NCBI RefSeq assembly: GCF_030272615.1
Contig: NC_081412.1
Location: 103,966,796 to 104,024,795 of the forward strand
From: Cryptomeria japonica
Taxonomy: Eukaryota; Streptophyta; Pinopsida; Cupressales; Cupressaceae
Length of the DNA stretch: 58,000 nucleotides
Reading direction: 5' to 3'
Shown: piece after piece, positions 31,831 to 42,936 of the stretch
Position numbering within the stretch: position 1 is the first letter of the stretch
Layout of the letters: each line of letters opens with the position of its first letter
Position numbers and translations under genes: made by a program
The notes under the pieces: generated by a model
What the model was told of the DNA's origin: nothing
The model's input: only the letters and a program-made list of their open reading frames with translations
Database searches by the model: none

Positions 31831-33517
31831 CTATCTAGTGCAGGAGAACCCAAGATAAGATTGGCCACCATGAGGCCATAATGAAGATTTATGAGATAAT
31901 TAAGTCTATGAGGTTAAAATTACCATTTGATATTTTAAACAGGGATAATAATGCCATTTGGAGTCATCAAACTCATGTAATGAGTCATTTTGTAATAAGT
32001 TGTCAAAATTGCCATGTTGGGCAAATAATGTTAAAATAAGTAATGTAATGGGGTTCAATGGGTAGAATAGGTTTTTAATGAGAATTTTAAGTTTCATAAG
32101 GTCTTGTGTGACCATATTAATGTAATAAAATTGATTAGAAAGTTTCAAGATGCAAAAAAGTTAAAAACTTGTCAATTGACAACTAAAAGTGTCAATTTGA
32201 CAATAAATTAAAGTTGTAAACACCCAAAAGTGGTTGTATGGGTGGTTAAGAGTTGGTTTTCAGTTTCCATGAAGGGAAGAGGTTTAAATATTTTTGTAAT
32301 GATCCAAAATTAAGGGGTAGAGGGTCGTATTTTCTGGGCATTGTAAGAGTTTGGAGTTTGGCAATAAAAATACAAGGTTTTCCTTGCAATTTTGGTCTAA
32401 AATCTGCACTTTATTGGTCTGAAACTCTTCTTCTTTGCTTCATTATTGATTGGAAATGGATTTGTAAATGTAGAGGAGTGTTTTTACTATCATTTTATAC
32501 TATTATTGAAGGTTTTACATTCAAATCTGATATACTTATATTTGATGTCCTAAAATCTGTTGTAGGTGATTGTTTTGGGAAGTTTTGAGAGTCACAATCC
32601 AAATGTGACCCATTCCACTTTATGTGGTTGTTGTTTATTGTTGAATGGGTCAGGAATATTGTATTATATGTGTCTCTAATCTTACATGTGCAGGGAGTAA
32701 TGTGGAGATGAAGTGTTGATACCCTAGGCTAAGAGATTGAGTAAGGAAAAGCATGAAAATGGAGGCATGAGTATAGCAGCAAAAGATCTACCTTAAGGAG
32801 GTAGTGTTTTATGTGAAAAACTGTTAGAGGATGTTAATTACATGGTGAATAAAATTTTTCAAGATTTGGAAGTGATTTTTGGGGTTTGAACAAGGAGGTT
32901 CTAATTTTCTAGGCCTAAAAAGGGGGGTTTAGTATCTAATCTATCAAATCAATGGTTATTGTCTTGAAACCTAGAAAATATATGGTTTTGGAACATTTTT
33001 CAAGACTTTTTTTTGGTTTTTATTTGTGTTTGTACCATTTGTTGGTACTTGCTTTGAAAAAGAGGGCTAATTGGGCCTAGTTGGTGTGTAGCAGGGTGCT
33101 AGTCTGAGTATTTTGTCCAAAAGATCAATAGTTTATTTTCACATATGTTGTGTAACTTCCAAAAGGGTATCCAGATATATAATTTATTTTTCAAGTTTTT
33201 TGGGATTATTGTGAGTAAAGGTTAGAATACCCGTTGAATAGGGATACTAGGGAATTGGCCTATTTAGGGACCCCAGTAAGGGTTTGTGAGAGAACCAGTT
33301 GATAGGGTGAGTGAATCCTATTGGGTAAAGTGGAATAGGGTATGTATACACCCTAGGAATTGTTGGAACAAGTTGGTGAGGTTGATAGTTCTATTTGAGC
33401 ATCTTGGTGAAGCCTAGTGAAGGAAGGTGAAACAAGAAGAGTTGAGTTTTTGAAGAAACAAGAATGAAAAGTTGCAATGTGATTGTGGGAGGGTCTATGA
33501 TGCTCTACATCACTATC
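31831..33517. mobile_element. solo LTR-2 with target duplication, in copia-4 gag
   Basis: A 1677-bp segment (31836-33512) starts tagtgcaggagaaccc and ends gctctacatca. It is flanked by the perfect duplication ctatc (31831-31835 and 33513-33517). It splits the copia-4 gag sense between a coiled coil and SAMLDEMLESQR. No coding domain, PBS or PPT is visible inside. Its start resembles solo LTR-1 (tggtgcaggagcaccc), with TG changed to TA, so both probably come from one family. Confidence 0.82.
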
Positions 33518-34072
33518 CTTGAATTTTTCCTTTTAATCATTAGAAGTAGCAAGGTCATTCCTCATAATTGTGATTTATCTTTCAAGTTCTTGACCATCAC
33601 TTTTTGATTGTGCCAATTCAAGCCTCATCTAATCAATCTCATAATTTAGTCTACAACATTCATCTACTCTATCTTTTAGTGATTGAGTTAAGATTTCTTC
33701 CTTCCTCTTCCAGTCTTCAATCTCCTTTGTTAGTTTCATAACAATGGATTGCATACCATTCTTCATAACAACATTCTCTCTAGCAAGCTTTTCACATTTA
33801 TCAATCTTGCCCTAATTTTCCATGCTTTGTTCTTCCTTCTCTTTCAATTTGTCCATTAGCTCCTTTCTCTTTTCCCAAGAAGTGTTTATTTGATCTTTCA
33901 GGGTTTCAATGAAATCTTCAATTTTACTCAGGTTTCTCTTCAAGCTACTCTTTTCCTTCATTATTGCATCAAGATCTTCAAGTGCCACTACAAGTTGTCT
34001 CTACAAACTGGATTCCACTTATTCAATCTTCCAGATCTTCCTTAAGTTGTAAGGAATTATTGAAGGAACTAG
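33518..34072 (-). pseudogene. copia-4 gag middle part (coiled coil)
   Basis: The minus-strand translation gives long charged helices such as EDLDAIMKEKSSLKRNL, EKRKELMDKLKEKEEQ, GMQSIVMKLTKEIEDWKRK and EILTQSLKDRVDECCRL. This is the coiled-coil region that follows the Gag core in this copia class. Stops interrupt it. The UBN2 core itself is missing: leader sequence next to the PBS joins the coiled coil directly, so an internal deletion removed the gag N-terminus. Confidence 0.75.
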
Positions 34073-34084
34073 GCTCTGATACCA
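34073..34084 (-). other. copia-4 primer binding site (initiator Met tRNA)
   Basis: The plus strand gcctctgatacca-like site reads TGGTATCAGAGC on the minus strand, two bases from the LTR end. Confidence 0.88.
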
Positions 34085-34086
34085 AT

Positions 34087-34341
34087 TGTTGGAATCAATG
34101 AACACTAAGAGGGCGGGGGTGGGGGGGGGGGTGAATCAGTGTTCTTCAAATTTTAAACTTGCTATTCTAATTCTTTAACCACCATATGAATAATAAGGAA
34201 AATAAAGTGCATCAATACAAAACAAATAACCATGCAACCATAACACAAATATTTTAATGTGGAAATCCAGAAGGGAAAAACCATAGTGGGATTTGAACCC
34301 ACAATATTATTCCACTATGGCCAATAGAAAAACAATATTAC
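34087..34341 (-). repeat. copia-4 5' LTR, outer fragment
   Basis: It starts (plus strand) tgttggaatcaatg. A G-rich tract at 34109-34131 is flanked by the inverted repeat gaacact (34100-34106) and agtgttc (34138-34144). It is cut at 34342 by gypsy-A and resumes at 42206. Confidence 0.85.
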
Positions 34342-34528
34342 TGTAGCGTCCTAAAATTGTGACACTTGCAATTTCGACTGCATTTCAGTCTTCACGATGG
34401 CGACGCAACACGGAACCTGAATGGAGACCCCAAAACTTGTCCACGACACCAAAAACTGCATTTTCTTGCACCTTGGCCTGATCCTCCTTTGCACCCTGCT
34501 GTCTCGGGAGGTGGGACCAGAGCACCCA

Positions 34529-34556
34529 GCGCCCTGGTCCTTCAGGACCAGGGCGC
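34529..34556 (+). repeat. perfect 12-bp GC-rich hairpin in LTR
   Basis: Arm gcgccctggtcc, loop ttca, then the exact complement ggaccagggcgc. The 3' LTR copy is at 41128-41155 with one substitution. Confidence 0.95.
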
Positions 34557-34725
34557 CCAACGCCCTGGTCCCCCAGGACCATGGCGCCCAGTGCCCTGGT
34601 CCCTGGCCCTATTTTGGGCCCGGTCTCCTATGGGACTTTGGGTCTTTTTGTTTGCAAATTGGAAAATAACATTTCCTGGTCAGCCTAAGGTCGGGAAAAT
34701 CAGTCTATTAACCCTAATTGACAAG

Positions 34726-34733
34726 TATATAAA
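34726..34733 (+). promoter_or_regulatory. TATA-like box of gypsy-A LTR
   Basis: The word tatataaa is present in both LTRs (second copy 41325-41332). It lies downstream of the GC-rich array, in a position suitable for a U3 core promoter. Confidence 0.55.
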
Positions 34734-35614
34734 CTACATTTTCCTCTCTCATTTAGGGAGAGATGAAAAAAGACGGGAAAAAACGTGGAAACGATACTCA
34801 AGCATTCAAGCATTCGAGCATTCCTTCAAGCAATTGATCATTCTAAGTCTCCATTCAAGGCTAAGTGTTGCATTCAAGACAAGGATTCAACCATTGAAGA
34901 GGAGATCACATACTACAACATACAACATACAACAAACAACAACATCTATACCTTTGCACATAAGGATACAAACATCCTTACAACAAGGTATTAGTACTTG
35001 TTTTACATTACAATCATTTACATTTATAGCAATTTCTCATTTCTTGGTTAATTCCAAAACTGGGGTTTGACCTAAAGGTAAACCCCTAATCCCTACCCCC
35101 CCAATCATCTTCGCTTTTCTATGTGTAGGTTGCAGGTACGCAGCTGAAATTGAAGATCTGGAATCCTTGTGCAGAGATGAACAGATCCCCCTTCGTTTCG
35201 TGGATTTTTCGGAGGACCGTGTGCACGCCGGGTGCCATCGTCCCGTCAACTTTTTCTCAAATTTGCAGGACAGCGCTGTATTGACATTTTACTGCTAATT
35301 CCAGGTCCGCAGCTTCATCCTATATCCCTATCTCAGTTTATAAGTGAATCTTTCTCACTTTCTATGTATTCCTAGCTTAATCGTTCTATCTATATTCTTT
35401 ACAAAAGAGGGTAGCTTTGCTGTCTTAACCCTTGAAACACATTTAGAATCCAATCTTGCATTGTGTGGGATTGGATCTTGTGGGTTTCAATCCCTCTTTT
35501 GAATGTAAAGTCTCCCAAGTGAAAACCGCCAACCCTAGCTACCTCCCTTCTCTCTCCTCGGAGTTGGAAGAGGGGAGAGCAATTAGGGTTCAATCGATTT
35601 TCCGCTTTACATTT

Positions 35615-35633
35615 TGGTGAACCCGACGTGAAC
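35615..35633 (+). other. gypsy-A primer binding site
   Basis: The sequence tggtgaacccgacgtgaac begins a few bases after the LTR. Gypsy-B has nearly the same sequence at the same place. I could not assign the tRNA with certainty. Confidence 0.75.
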
Positions 35634-36883
35634 ATCCTTTCTGATTATTCATGGTTAGATTTGAAAATTGGATTCCTTGATTACATTTTCATGTTTGATC
35701 TTTTGCAAAATTTTAGAGGTTGATTGCATAAAAACCCTAAAATTTTCTTTTTGGGTAATTGAACTTGTGAAATGTTTAATTGTTAATGCTTATTTCAGAT
35801 CTGCCCTTCTATTACAAATTATCAATTCATATCTGTGCTTTATTTTTGAAAATTAAGTGGTTAAGTGTCAAAACCCTAATTTTTGAAACCCTCTTGATTC
35901 AACCTTTGTCCGACAATTTCACTGATCAAAACATGTCCAAATCAGCTGTAACTTTGGATTTCGCAATAAAATCACAATATCTTTCATCCCTGAAAATTTG
36001 GAAAAAAGTTGTGAGGACCGTGTGCACTCCGAGTGCCATCGTCCCCGACATTTTTTTCAAAATTTCGGAAGCTAGATCTTACTGTATTTTCCTGCTAAAA
36101 TCCAGAATTTTGGCTGATTTTATCAATTATAACACTTTCAAAATTACAGTCAAAGTTGGTCTTGTGATTGCTTGGTTTAAGGCTTCTAAACCTTCAAAAA
36201 TTGTTGAAATTGAAATTTTGTGTCAAAATTGTGTTCTTACTGTCCTAAATCTGAAAAGTGTGTTTGCATTAATTCAAAATTTCAGTGCTTTATTCAAATT
36301 CTTGCAGTTTGTGACTTTTGAAATTAAGTGCTTAATTACAACAACTTTGATTTCTGCTTTCAAAATTCAATTTTGCATGAAATTGAGTCAACTTTTAAAT
36401 TTCAAAACTTGCATTGCTTTTGACATTCCCTCTAAAATCATAAAATTCAAAATTGCAGTTTCCCTCTCTTTTTCAAAATTCAAATTTTGCATTTTTCGAC
36501 AATCTTGGTAGGATTCAATTTTGAGATTGCAACTTTAATTTGGCCTATCTACAGATCGTAAAATCACTCAATTTTTTCAGATTAGCTTTAAAATCATCAT
36601 AACTTTCATCCCTGCAAATTTCGAAAAAAGTTGTCGGGACCGTGTGCACTTCGAGCGCCACGATCCCTGACATTTTTTCTGAAATTTCGGGAGACTATCG
36701 TGATTGCATTTAACAGCTTAAATCTAGAAGATTGGCTGATTTTACTGAAATTTGCTACCTCTAAATTCAAAATCTTCTCTCCCTCTCTAGTGCATGAGTT
36801 TTACAACAATAAGCCCTACTTACACTATTCCCATTAGACGAAGCTGTAGAATTAAGTCTTTCTGAGGTTTAATTACCGAGGAG
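35634..36883 (+). other. gypsy-A leader with two copies of an LTR-like repeat
   Basis: A T/A-rich leader precedes gag. Two related blocks of about 130 bases, near 35950-36110 and 36590-36750, each contain a GGACCGTGTGCAC-type hairpin (36015-36045, 36636-36667). The same motif occurs in the LTRs of gypsy-A and gypsy-B. A 243-codon open frame at 35780-36511 runs through the first block but looks like low-complexity translation. Confidence 0.65.
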
Positions 36884-39800
36884 ATGGAACCTAATTTGAA
36901 TCGCCTTTTTAACGAGGACATGGGTAATTCCTCTAATCCTCCTAATGATGAAGAAGCTCTCCATGAGGTTTCTGTAGAACAACTTGCGAAATTGGATAAC
37001 CAATTTGACGATTTTCGACAATGGATGTCTCAAGAATACCCCGATAGTCAAGCTCTTCCTTTAATTGAGGGTCTAAAACATATGCTTCAAAGTGATAAGA
37101 ATGGAATTGATATTTTGTGTGGTATTGCACACATTGTGGATTCGAATGTGATGCCTATAAAGAGTTGTGCCGAAACTTTAGGTTATACACAACCTCCCAC
37201 TCAAGCCAATCATTCTATTCCTTTGACAACTTCTATTGCTAGCATACCTACCTTTACATCAAACATAATGGCTACTTCTATACAAAACATTCCCCCTATG
37301 ATCACTAGTCATGGGGGCAATCCCCCTTCTTCAATTAACCCTCTTCCTTCATTTAATCCGACTTCTTCATTCATTCCTTCAATGAGTGTTCCTATTACAT
37401 CTCCACAAATGAACATGACGCAAGGGGGCAATTCATTCAAGCATTCCATTCCTCCTTGTAGTGTTCCTCCTGTCCAATCATCTCCTATGACTAACTATCA
37501 TAGTGTCCCGCCACCTTACTCTTTACTTTCTTTCAATAACATAACACCTCCATCTCAATCTTACACATCTAATATGAATTCTTCGACTGAAGCGATCATT
37601 AACAATCTTGCACAAACTGTCTCTTCTTTACAGCAACAAATTGCCTCTATGAATCAATCTAAGTTTAGTATGCCCACATTTGATGTTGCGAGCCCACTTT
37701 CTCTTGACATTGTTCGAGCTATCCCTCCTAAACATGTGGAAATCCCGCATTTGGAACTTTATAATGGTAAAGGTGATCCTCTAACACATGTTAAGACTTT
37801 TCAAACCATATGTACTGATTTTGCTTATGACCAAAGGTTGCTTGCGAAACTGTTTACTAGAACATTAAGAGACAAAGCCCTACAATGGTATTGCTCGTTG
37901 CCTTCTTATTCTATTACTTCTTTCGAACAAATTGCAAATGCTTTCATTCAACAATTTCAAAACAATATAAGTCCTAAAGTTACTTTGATTGATTTAATGC
38001 ATTGTAAACAAGGTGTTAAAGAAAAAGTGACTGATTTCAATGGTAGATATAAGCATTTGTATGCTCAAATTTCTTTTCCAGTGCCTGACAATGATATTCA
38101 AAGAATCTTTATTTCTAATTTACAAAAAGATATTCGAGACAAACTTCTGTTTTCTGAGTTTACTTCTTTCCAACAGTTGTGTGCAACTCTTCACAATTAT
38201 CAACTGACTGTGAGTCAAATGGAACAATCACATCCTATGGCTCTAAGTGATAAGGGTGATAGCAGTCAACAACCATTTGGGAAGTTTAAACCGAACAGAG
38301 ATTCCATCAAATTCAATGAAAACATCATCAACAACAATGTGAATGCAGCATCAGGTTTGCCTCCTATTTCTAAATTTTTCAAAAAAGAAAGAAAGTATAC
38401 TCCGTTGAATGAATCATTGCATAGTATTATGAATAAGTTATTGGAACAAAATGTGCTTACTCTTCCTCCTATAAGGCAAATTGATCCTGCAAAGATTACT
38501 TCACCTTATTTTGATAACAAATCTTTTTGTCACTTTCATCGTCAACCTGGGCATGATACTGAAAAATGTTTTTCTTTAAAGGGTAAAATTCAAGATTTGA
38601 TTGATAATAATACTATTTCTATTTCTGGAGTGAATGATAAAGGCAACACATCTGTAGCTCCTCCTAACCAAAATCTTCAGATTTTTACTGATCCATTACC
38701 TTCTCATACCTCTAATGTGATTGAGACTAATGATTCCTCTCTCTCATCTGATGGTCTTGTGTCTATGACTCCGAATGTGATTAACTTTGTAGAGCAGCAA
38801 GAAAACCCTAAAGAACCTTCCATCATATTTGATTCTAGTGAAACTATCAGGGCACCTGATGGTCCTTTATACATAGTTGCAAAAGTCAAGAATACACCTT
38901 GCCGTGGAGTGCTTATTGATCCTTCGTGCATGGTTAATGTTATTACTGAAGAATTTCTTTTTACTTTGCAATTGAATCAAGTGATCTATGACAAAATAGA
39001 TGTGGTTGTGAAATTATTTGATGCATTTTCTTCTCCTGCAATTGGTTCTATTACATTGCCTATTGAGGTCCATAACAAATCCCTTGATGTGAGCTTTGCT
39101 ATTATTCCTTCGTCTAAACAATTTCGTGTGAAGCTTGGCTATCCTTGGCTATCTTCCATGAAAGCTATTGCTTCTCCTATTCATAAGTGTTTGAAATTTC
39201 CCCATAATGGTGAAGTTGTTACTATCAATCATAGTCTCTTTAAACCAGCTGAAAGAACTTCTAGTGTTCCTATTGATTATTTTTGGCCTAAACAATTCCA
39301 ATCTCTTCCTACGCAAAGTGATCATCTTTTCAAATCTTATCAAAAGTGGAAAACAGATATGATCCTACCTTTAAGTGAACCTAGAACACCTAAACTTGAT
39401 ATTCCTATCGTTCTTGAGAAGGAAGTTCTTCCTTTGAAAGATAAAACTAATGTCTTTCCTCAAGAAGATTCCCAACCCATCCCTATGGATATGACTATGT
39501 CTATGCCTAATAAACCTTCTAAAAGTAGACCTATACCTCCTCATCATGATGGACTTGGTCTTCTTCCTAAACCAAAAATTCCTCCTTTATATGGAGCAGT
39601 TCCTCCTCCTTCTTTTTATAGAGAGAAGAGACCTTCTTCTTCTCCTATTATCCAGCCTAAGAGACCACAACCTAAACACCCAAGTGATAAGGATGAGAAC
39701 ATTCCTCCTCCTCAATCTTCTCCACTTCCTACTAAGACTAGACGAAATCGTTCTGCACGTGAACGTCGATGAAAGCGTCGTCTTAGAGCTCAAGCAGCTG

Positions 39801-40219
39801 CTTCTCAAACTTTGCAATCTCCAAAAACACCTTCAACAAGCATTATTCCATTTTCTCCAAAATCTCCTAAACATAAGATGCATGATGGTCTTGATCTTGT
39901 ACGGGTTAAAGATCCTATTTTTATAAATCTTGATGATGCTATAGATGAAAATGTTATTCATGATGAACATGTTACTCCTCTTGCTTCTGATAGGGAATAT
40001 GAACTTGTTGATATTGATAACCATTTATCTAATGAATTTTCTAAAGCACTTATCCTAGCTCCTAGACAAGAACAATGTGGCTCGGGACATGAACATAGCC
40101 CTTGTTTGGATCTTGTGATAGCTCCATCTGCTGTGTTGGATGTTCCTCCTCTAGCGTGTTCCCTGCCTTCCCGAAACATTGATCAGCAAGATCGGGGGGT
40201 AGATGACGTGCTAGACTAG
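36884..40219 (+). CDS. gag: gypsy-A Gag with protease-like domain; one in-frame stop
   Basis: It begins at ATG 36884 (MEPNLNRLFNEDMGNSSN). A Pro/Ser-rich N-terminal region reaches about residue 280. The Retrotrans_gag core is at about residues 286-450 (VEIPHLELYNGKGDPLTHV, LRDKALQWYCSL, FIQQFQNNI, HCKQGVKEKV). A CHHC-like knuckle (CHFHRQPGHDTEKC) lies near residue 549. A retropepsin-like fold lies near 665-800 (RGVLIDPSCMVNV, LGYPWLSSM); the usual D-[ST]-G triad reads DPS, so activity is doubtful. A basic tail RNRSARERR ends in TGA at 39770-39772, and the same frame continues 149 codons to 40219. The stop may be a CGA to TGA decay event or a real end. The frame is otherwise open. The domain set resembles Tat-lineage Gag, and no pol follows. 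Confidence 0.88.
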
Positions 40220-40948
40220 TTACATTAGCATAGCAGATTCTCTCCTCCTCTCTTGTGTTACTTCTTCTATGTGTTATTCTCGTTCTTCTATTTGTTGTCC
40301 TTAGTGTTGTCTACTTGAGGACGATGCAAAGCATTGAGATCTCTTTTGGTCTCTCTCATGTTGACTCAAAAGACACATGTGTTCCCTTCTTCTAGGTGAC
40401 CTTCCTTGATTGGGGACTAAAGAACAATTATGCATACATACATATGATATACATGAATTATCATACAGCATACTGACCTCGAGGAAAGCGAAGTCACCTT
40501 GTGCTTTGTGTTTTGTGTCTATTATCCTTGGGTTTATCTCACACTTGGGGGCTAAATCTTTGTGATAACATGCTCCTTTCCCTTCTCATTTCTTATGTGT
40601 ATCACTACGTTAAAACAATCACCCCTGTTGAGGCGTGTGCGATCGCTTTAACGTAGGGGGGCATACACCTCGTCTATCCCTTCAGGATACTTGAAAATTT
40701 CTTGGCGAACGTAGCTTTGCCTTGAAAATTTTTGGTATTTCTTTTGCATGACTCATAGTGAGGGAACCTTACTACTGATAGTCATGGTTCTCCATTGTGA
40801 TCTTCCCTTTTACTTTGTCAATCGAAGTCGTAAGATCCTTAGTCCACTGGGGGCTTGGTGTGTCTTGCCTCCTTGATGTGGTGAAAGTCTTTCAATGTTG
40901 TTTCCTTGTACTTTACCAGAAGTATGAGCGTATGCTTATACTCCCACT
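40220..40948 (+). other. gypsy-A 3' region with inverted repeat and PPT-like words
   Basis: Non-coding. A perfect 10-bp inverted repeat, ctacgttaaa (40615-40624) and tttaacgtag (40657-40666), encloses 32 bases. The word acttgggggctaaat at 40543-40557 and actgggggct near 40840 echo the true PPT. Confidence 0.75.
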
Positions 40949-40963
40949 AAAGTGGGGGCTAAA
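40949..40963 (+). other. gypsy-A polypurine tract
   Basis: aaagtgggggctaaa lies directly before the 3' LTR start TGTAGC at 40964. Confidence 0.82.
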
Positions 40964-42205
40964 TGTAGCATCCTAAAATTGTGACACTTGCAATTTCGAC
41001 TGCATTTCGGTCTTCGTGATGGTGACACAACACGGAACCTGAATGGAGACCCCGAAACTTGTCCACGACACCAAAAACTACATTTTCTTGCACCCTGCTA
41101 TCCCAGGAGGTGGGACCAGAGCGCCCAGCGCCCTGGTCCTTCAGGACCAGGGTGCCTAGCGCCCTGGTCCCCCAGGACCATGGCGCCCAGCACCCTGGTC
41201 CCTGGCCCTATTTTGGGCCCGGTCTCCTATGGGACTTTGGGTCTTTTTGTTTGCAAATTGGAAAATAACATTTCCTGGTTGGCCTAAGGTCGGGAAAATC
41301 AGTCTATTAACCCTAATTGACAAGTATATAAACTACATTTTCCTCTCTCATTTAGGGAGAGATGAAAAAAGACGGGAAAAAGCGTGGAAACGATACTCAA
41401 GAATTCAAGCATTCAAGCATTCCTTCAAGCAATTGATCATTCTAAGTCTCCATTCAAGGCTAAGTGTTGCATTCAAGACAAGGATTCAACCATTGAAGAG
41501 GAGATCACATACTACAATATACAACATACAACAAACAACAACATCTATACCTTCGCACATAAGGATACAAACATCCTTACAACAAGGTATTAGTACTTGT
41601 TTTACATTACAATCATTTACATTTACAGCAATTTCTCATTTCTTGGTTAATTCCAAAACCGGGGTTTGACCTAAAGGCAAACCCCTAATCCCTACCCCCC
41701 AAATCATCTTCACTTTTCTGTGTGTAGGTTGCAAGTACGCGGCTGAAATTGAAGATCTGGAATCCTTGTGCAGAGACGAACAGATCCCCCTTCGTTTCGT
41801 GGATTTTTCGAAGGACCGTGTGCACGTCGGGCGCCATCGTCCCATCAACTTTTGCTCAAATTTGCAGGATAGCGCCGTATCGACATTTTACTGCTAATTC
41901 CAGGTCCGCAGCTTCATCCTATATCCCTATCTCAGTTTATAAGCGAATCTTTCTCACTTTCTATGTATTCCTAGCTTAATCATTCTATCTATATTCTTTA
42001 CAAAAGAGGGTAGCTTTGCTATCTTAACCCTTAAAACACATTTAGAATCCAATCTTGCATTGTGTGGGATTGGATCTTGTGGGTTTCAACCCCTCTTTTG
42101 AATGTAAAGTCTCCGAAGTGAAAACTGCCAACCCTAGCTACCTCCCTTCTCTCTCCTCGGAGTTGGAAGAGGGGAGAGCAATTAGGGTTCAATCGATTTT
42201 CCACA
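40964..42205 (+). repeat. gypsy-A 3' LTR (about 1242 bp)
   Basis: It pairs with the 5' LTR over its whole length with scattered substitutions, one 23-base difference near 41093, and a shorter end (gattttccaca instead of gattttccgctttaca). It contains the GC-rich array at 41120-41210, the TATA-like box at 41325-41332 and the hairpin at 41813-41843. Confidence 0.92.
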
Positions 42206-42936
42206 ATTGAGTGATGAAATATAAAATATAATCTAACTATGCCACAAATGATTTTTAGTTAGGCTCAAGGGGATCCGTTGTGACCGATGTAATGATTTGC
42301 TATGTTCTTTGCAAATGCTCACCAACTCATAAAAAATTAGGATGTGCACATGAAACTATGCTCAATCATTCCTAAAACTATACCGTACACCATTACTACT
42401 TACAAAGATACTAACCAAGTCGATCTTATATATTCGGACCAACAAAAATGATCTTCCACAAGTTGACTTCACCAAATATAAAAAATGAAATGTGTAGCTG
42501 TAAATTGGCTTAGATATTTTACCGAACCAAATTCCAGACCGAAAATACATGATCACATGCTTCCTATAGGTCTCATAAACAATATCGAACTCATCACCAA
42601 TCACCAAAATCAACTCTAAGAATCCGGTCACACGCTATACCACCAAACATGAAGAATAATCTGTTTTGTTTCTCTATCAGATACTAGACCTTCAATCAAG
42701 CTTAGGAATCATCACTAGAGGGTGAATTGTCATGATAACCTGCTTCAGATACCCAACCAACTAATCAATGATCACCAAAACCAAAATCCACTTCACTGGA
42801 AATAAGAATTATCAAAAAAATGTATAATGAGCTACATCGATAGTCTTAATCTAGAAATACTTTATCCAAGACATCGAGTTAGCCAAAATGCCATACTGGA
42901 TCAGATCAGTAGGCTTAGTTGCCATCAATGACAACA
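42206..42936 (-). repeat. copia-4 5' LTR, inner-to-5' fragment
   Basis: After gypsy-A the sequence continues to ccatcaatgacaaca at 42936, which on the minus strand is a copia-type LTR start TGTTGTCATTGATGG. Together with 34087-34341 this gives an LTR of about 986 bp, close to the 1066 bp of copia-3. The assignment rests on length, ends and position rather than on a second copy. Confidence 0.6.

Larger units (their letters stand above)
31218..34341 (-). mobile_element. copia-4: truncated Ty1-copia element, left part
   Basis: This minus-strand fragment consists of part of the 5' LTR (34087-34341), the PBS, a short leader joined to the middle of gag, and the gag C-terminus. Protease, integrase, RT and the 3' LTR are absent. 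Solo LTR-2 interrupts its gag, and gypsy-A interrupts its LTR, which resumes at 42206-42936. Confidence 0.82.
34342..35611 (+). repeat. gypsy-A 5' LTR (1270 bp)
   Basis: It begins TGTAGCGTCCTAAAATTG and ends CGCTTTACA. It contains a GC-rich array of CGCCCTGGTCC-type units (34520-34610) with a perfect hairpin, a TATA-like box (34726-34733) and a GGACC...GGTCC-type imperfect hairpin at 35214-35244. Relative to the 3' LTR it has about 23 extra bases between two ttgcacc repeats near 34470-34500. Confidence 0.93.
34342..42205 (+). mobile_element. gypsy-A: Ty3-gypsy element coding for Gag only, 7.86 kb
   Basis: It has two closely similar LTRs (34342-35611 and 40964-42205), a PBS at 35615-35633, a 1.25-kb leader, one long gag-type frame (36884-40219), a 0.73-kb 3' region and a PPT at 40949-40963. 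There is no RT, RNase H or integrase anywhere between the LTRs. It sits inside the copia-4 LTR. A clear target duplication is not visible (attac before, attga or similar after), and the 3' LTR end is a few bases shorter than the 5' one, so the right junction may be eroded. Confidence 0.92.

Noticed and set aside
34366-35070. 234-codon open frame inside the gypsy-A 5' LTR, with a similar frame in the 3' LTR
   Set aside because: It lies across the GC-rich hairpin array and TATA-like box; the second LTR breaks it into other frames, and no motif is visible.
35780-36511. 243-codon frame in the gypsy-A leader
   Set aside because: Its composition is low-complexity Phe/Leu/Ile/Lys from T/A-rich DNA, and it runs through the hairpin repeat; there is no domain.
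39546-39926. Leu-rich frame overlapping the end of gypsy-A gag
   Set aside because: It is a shifted reading of Pro/Ser/Arg codons of gag; the gag frame explains the region.
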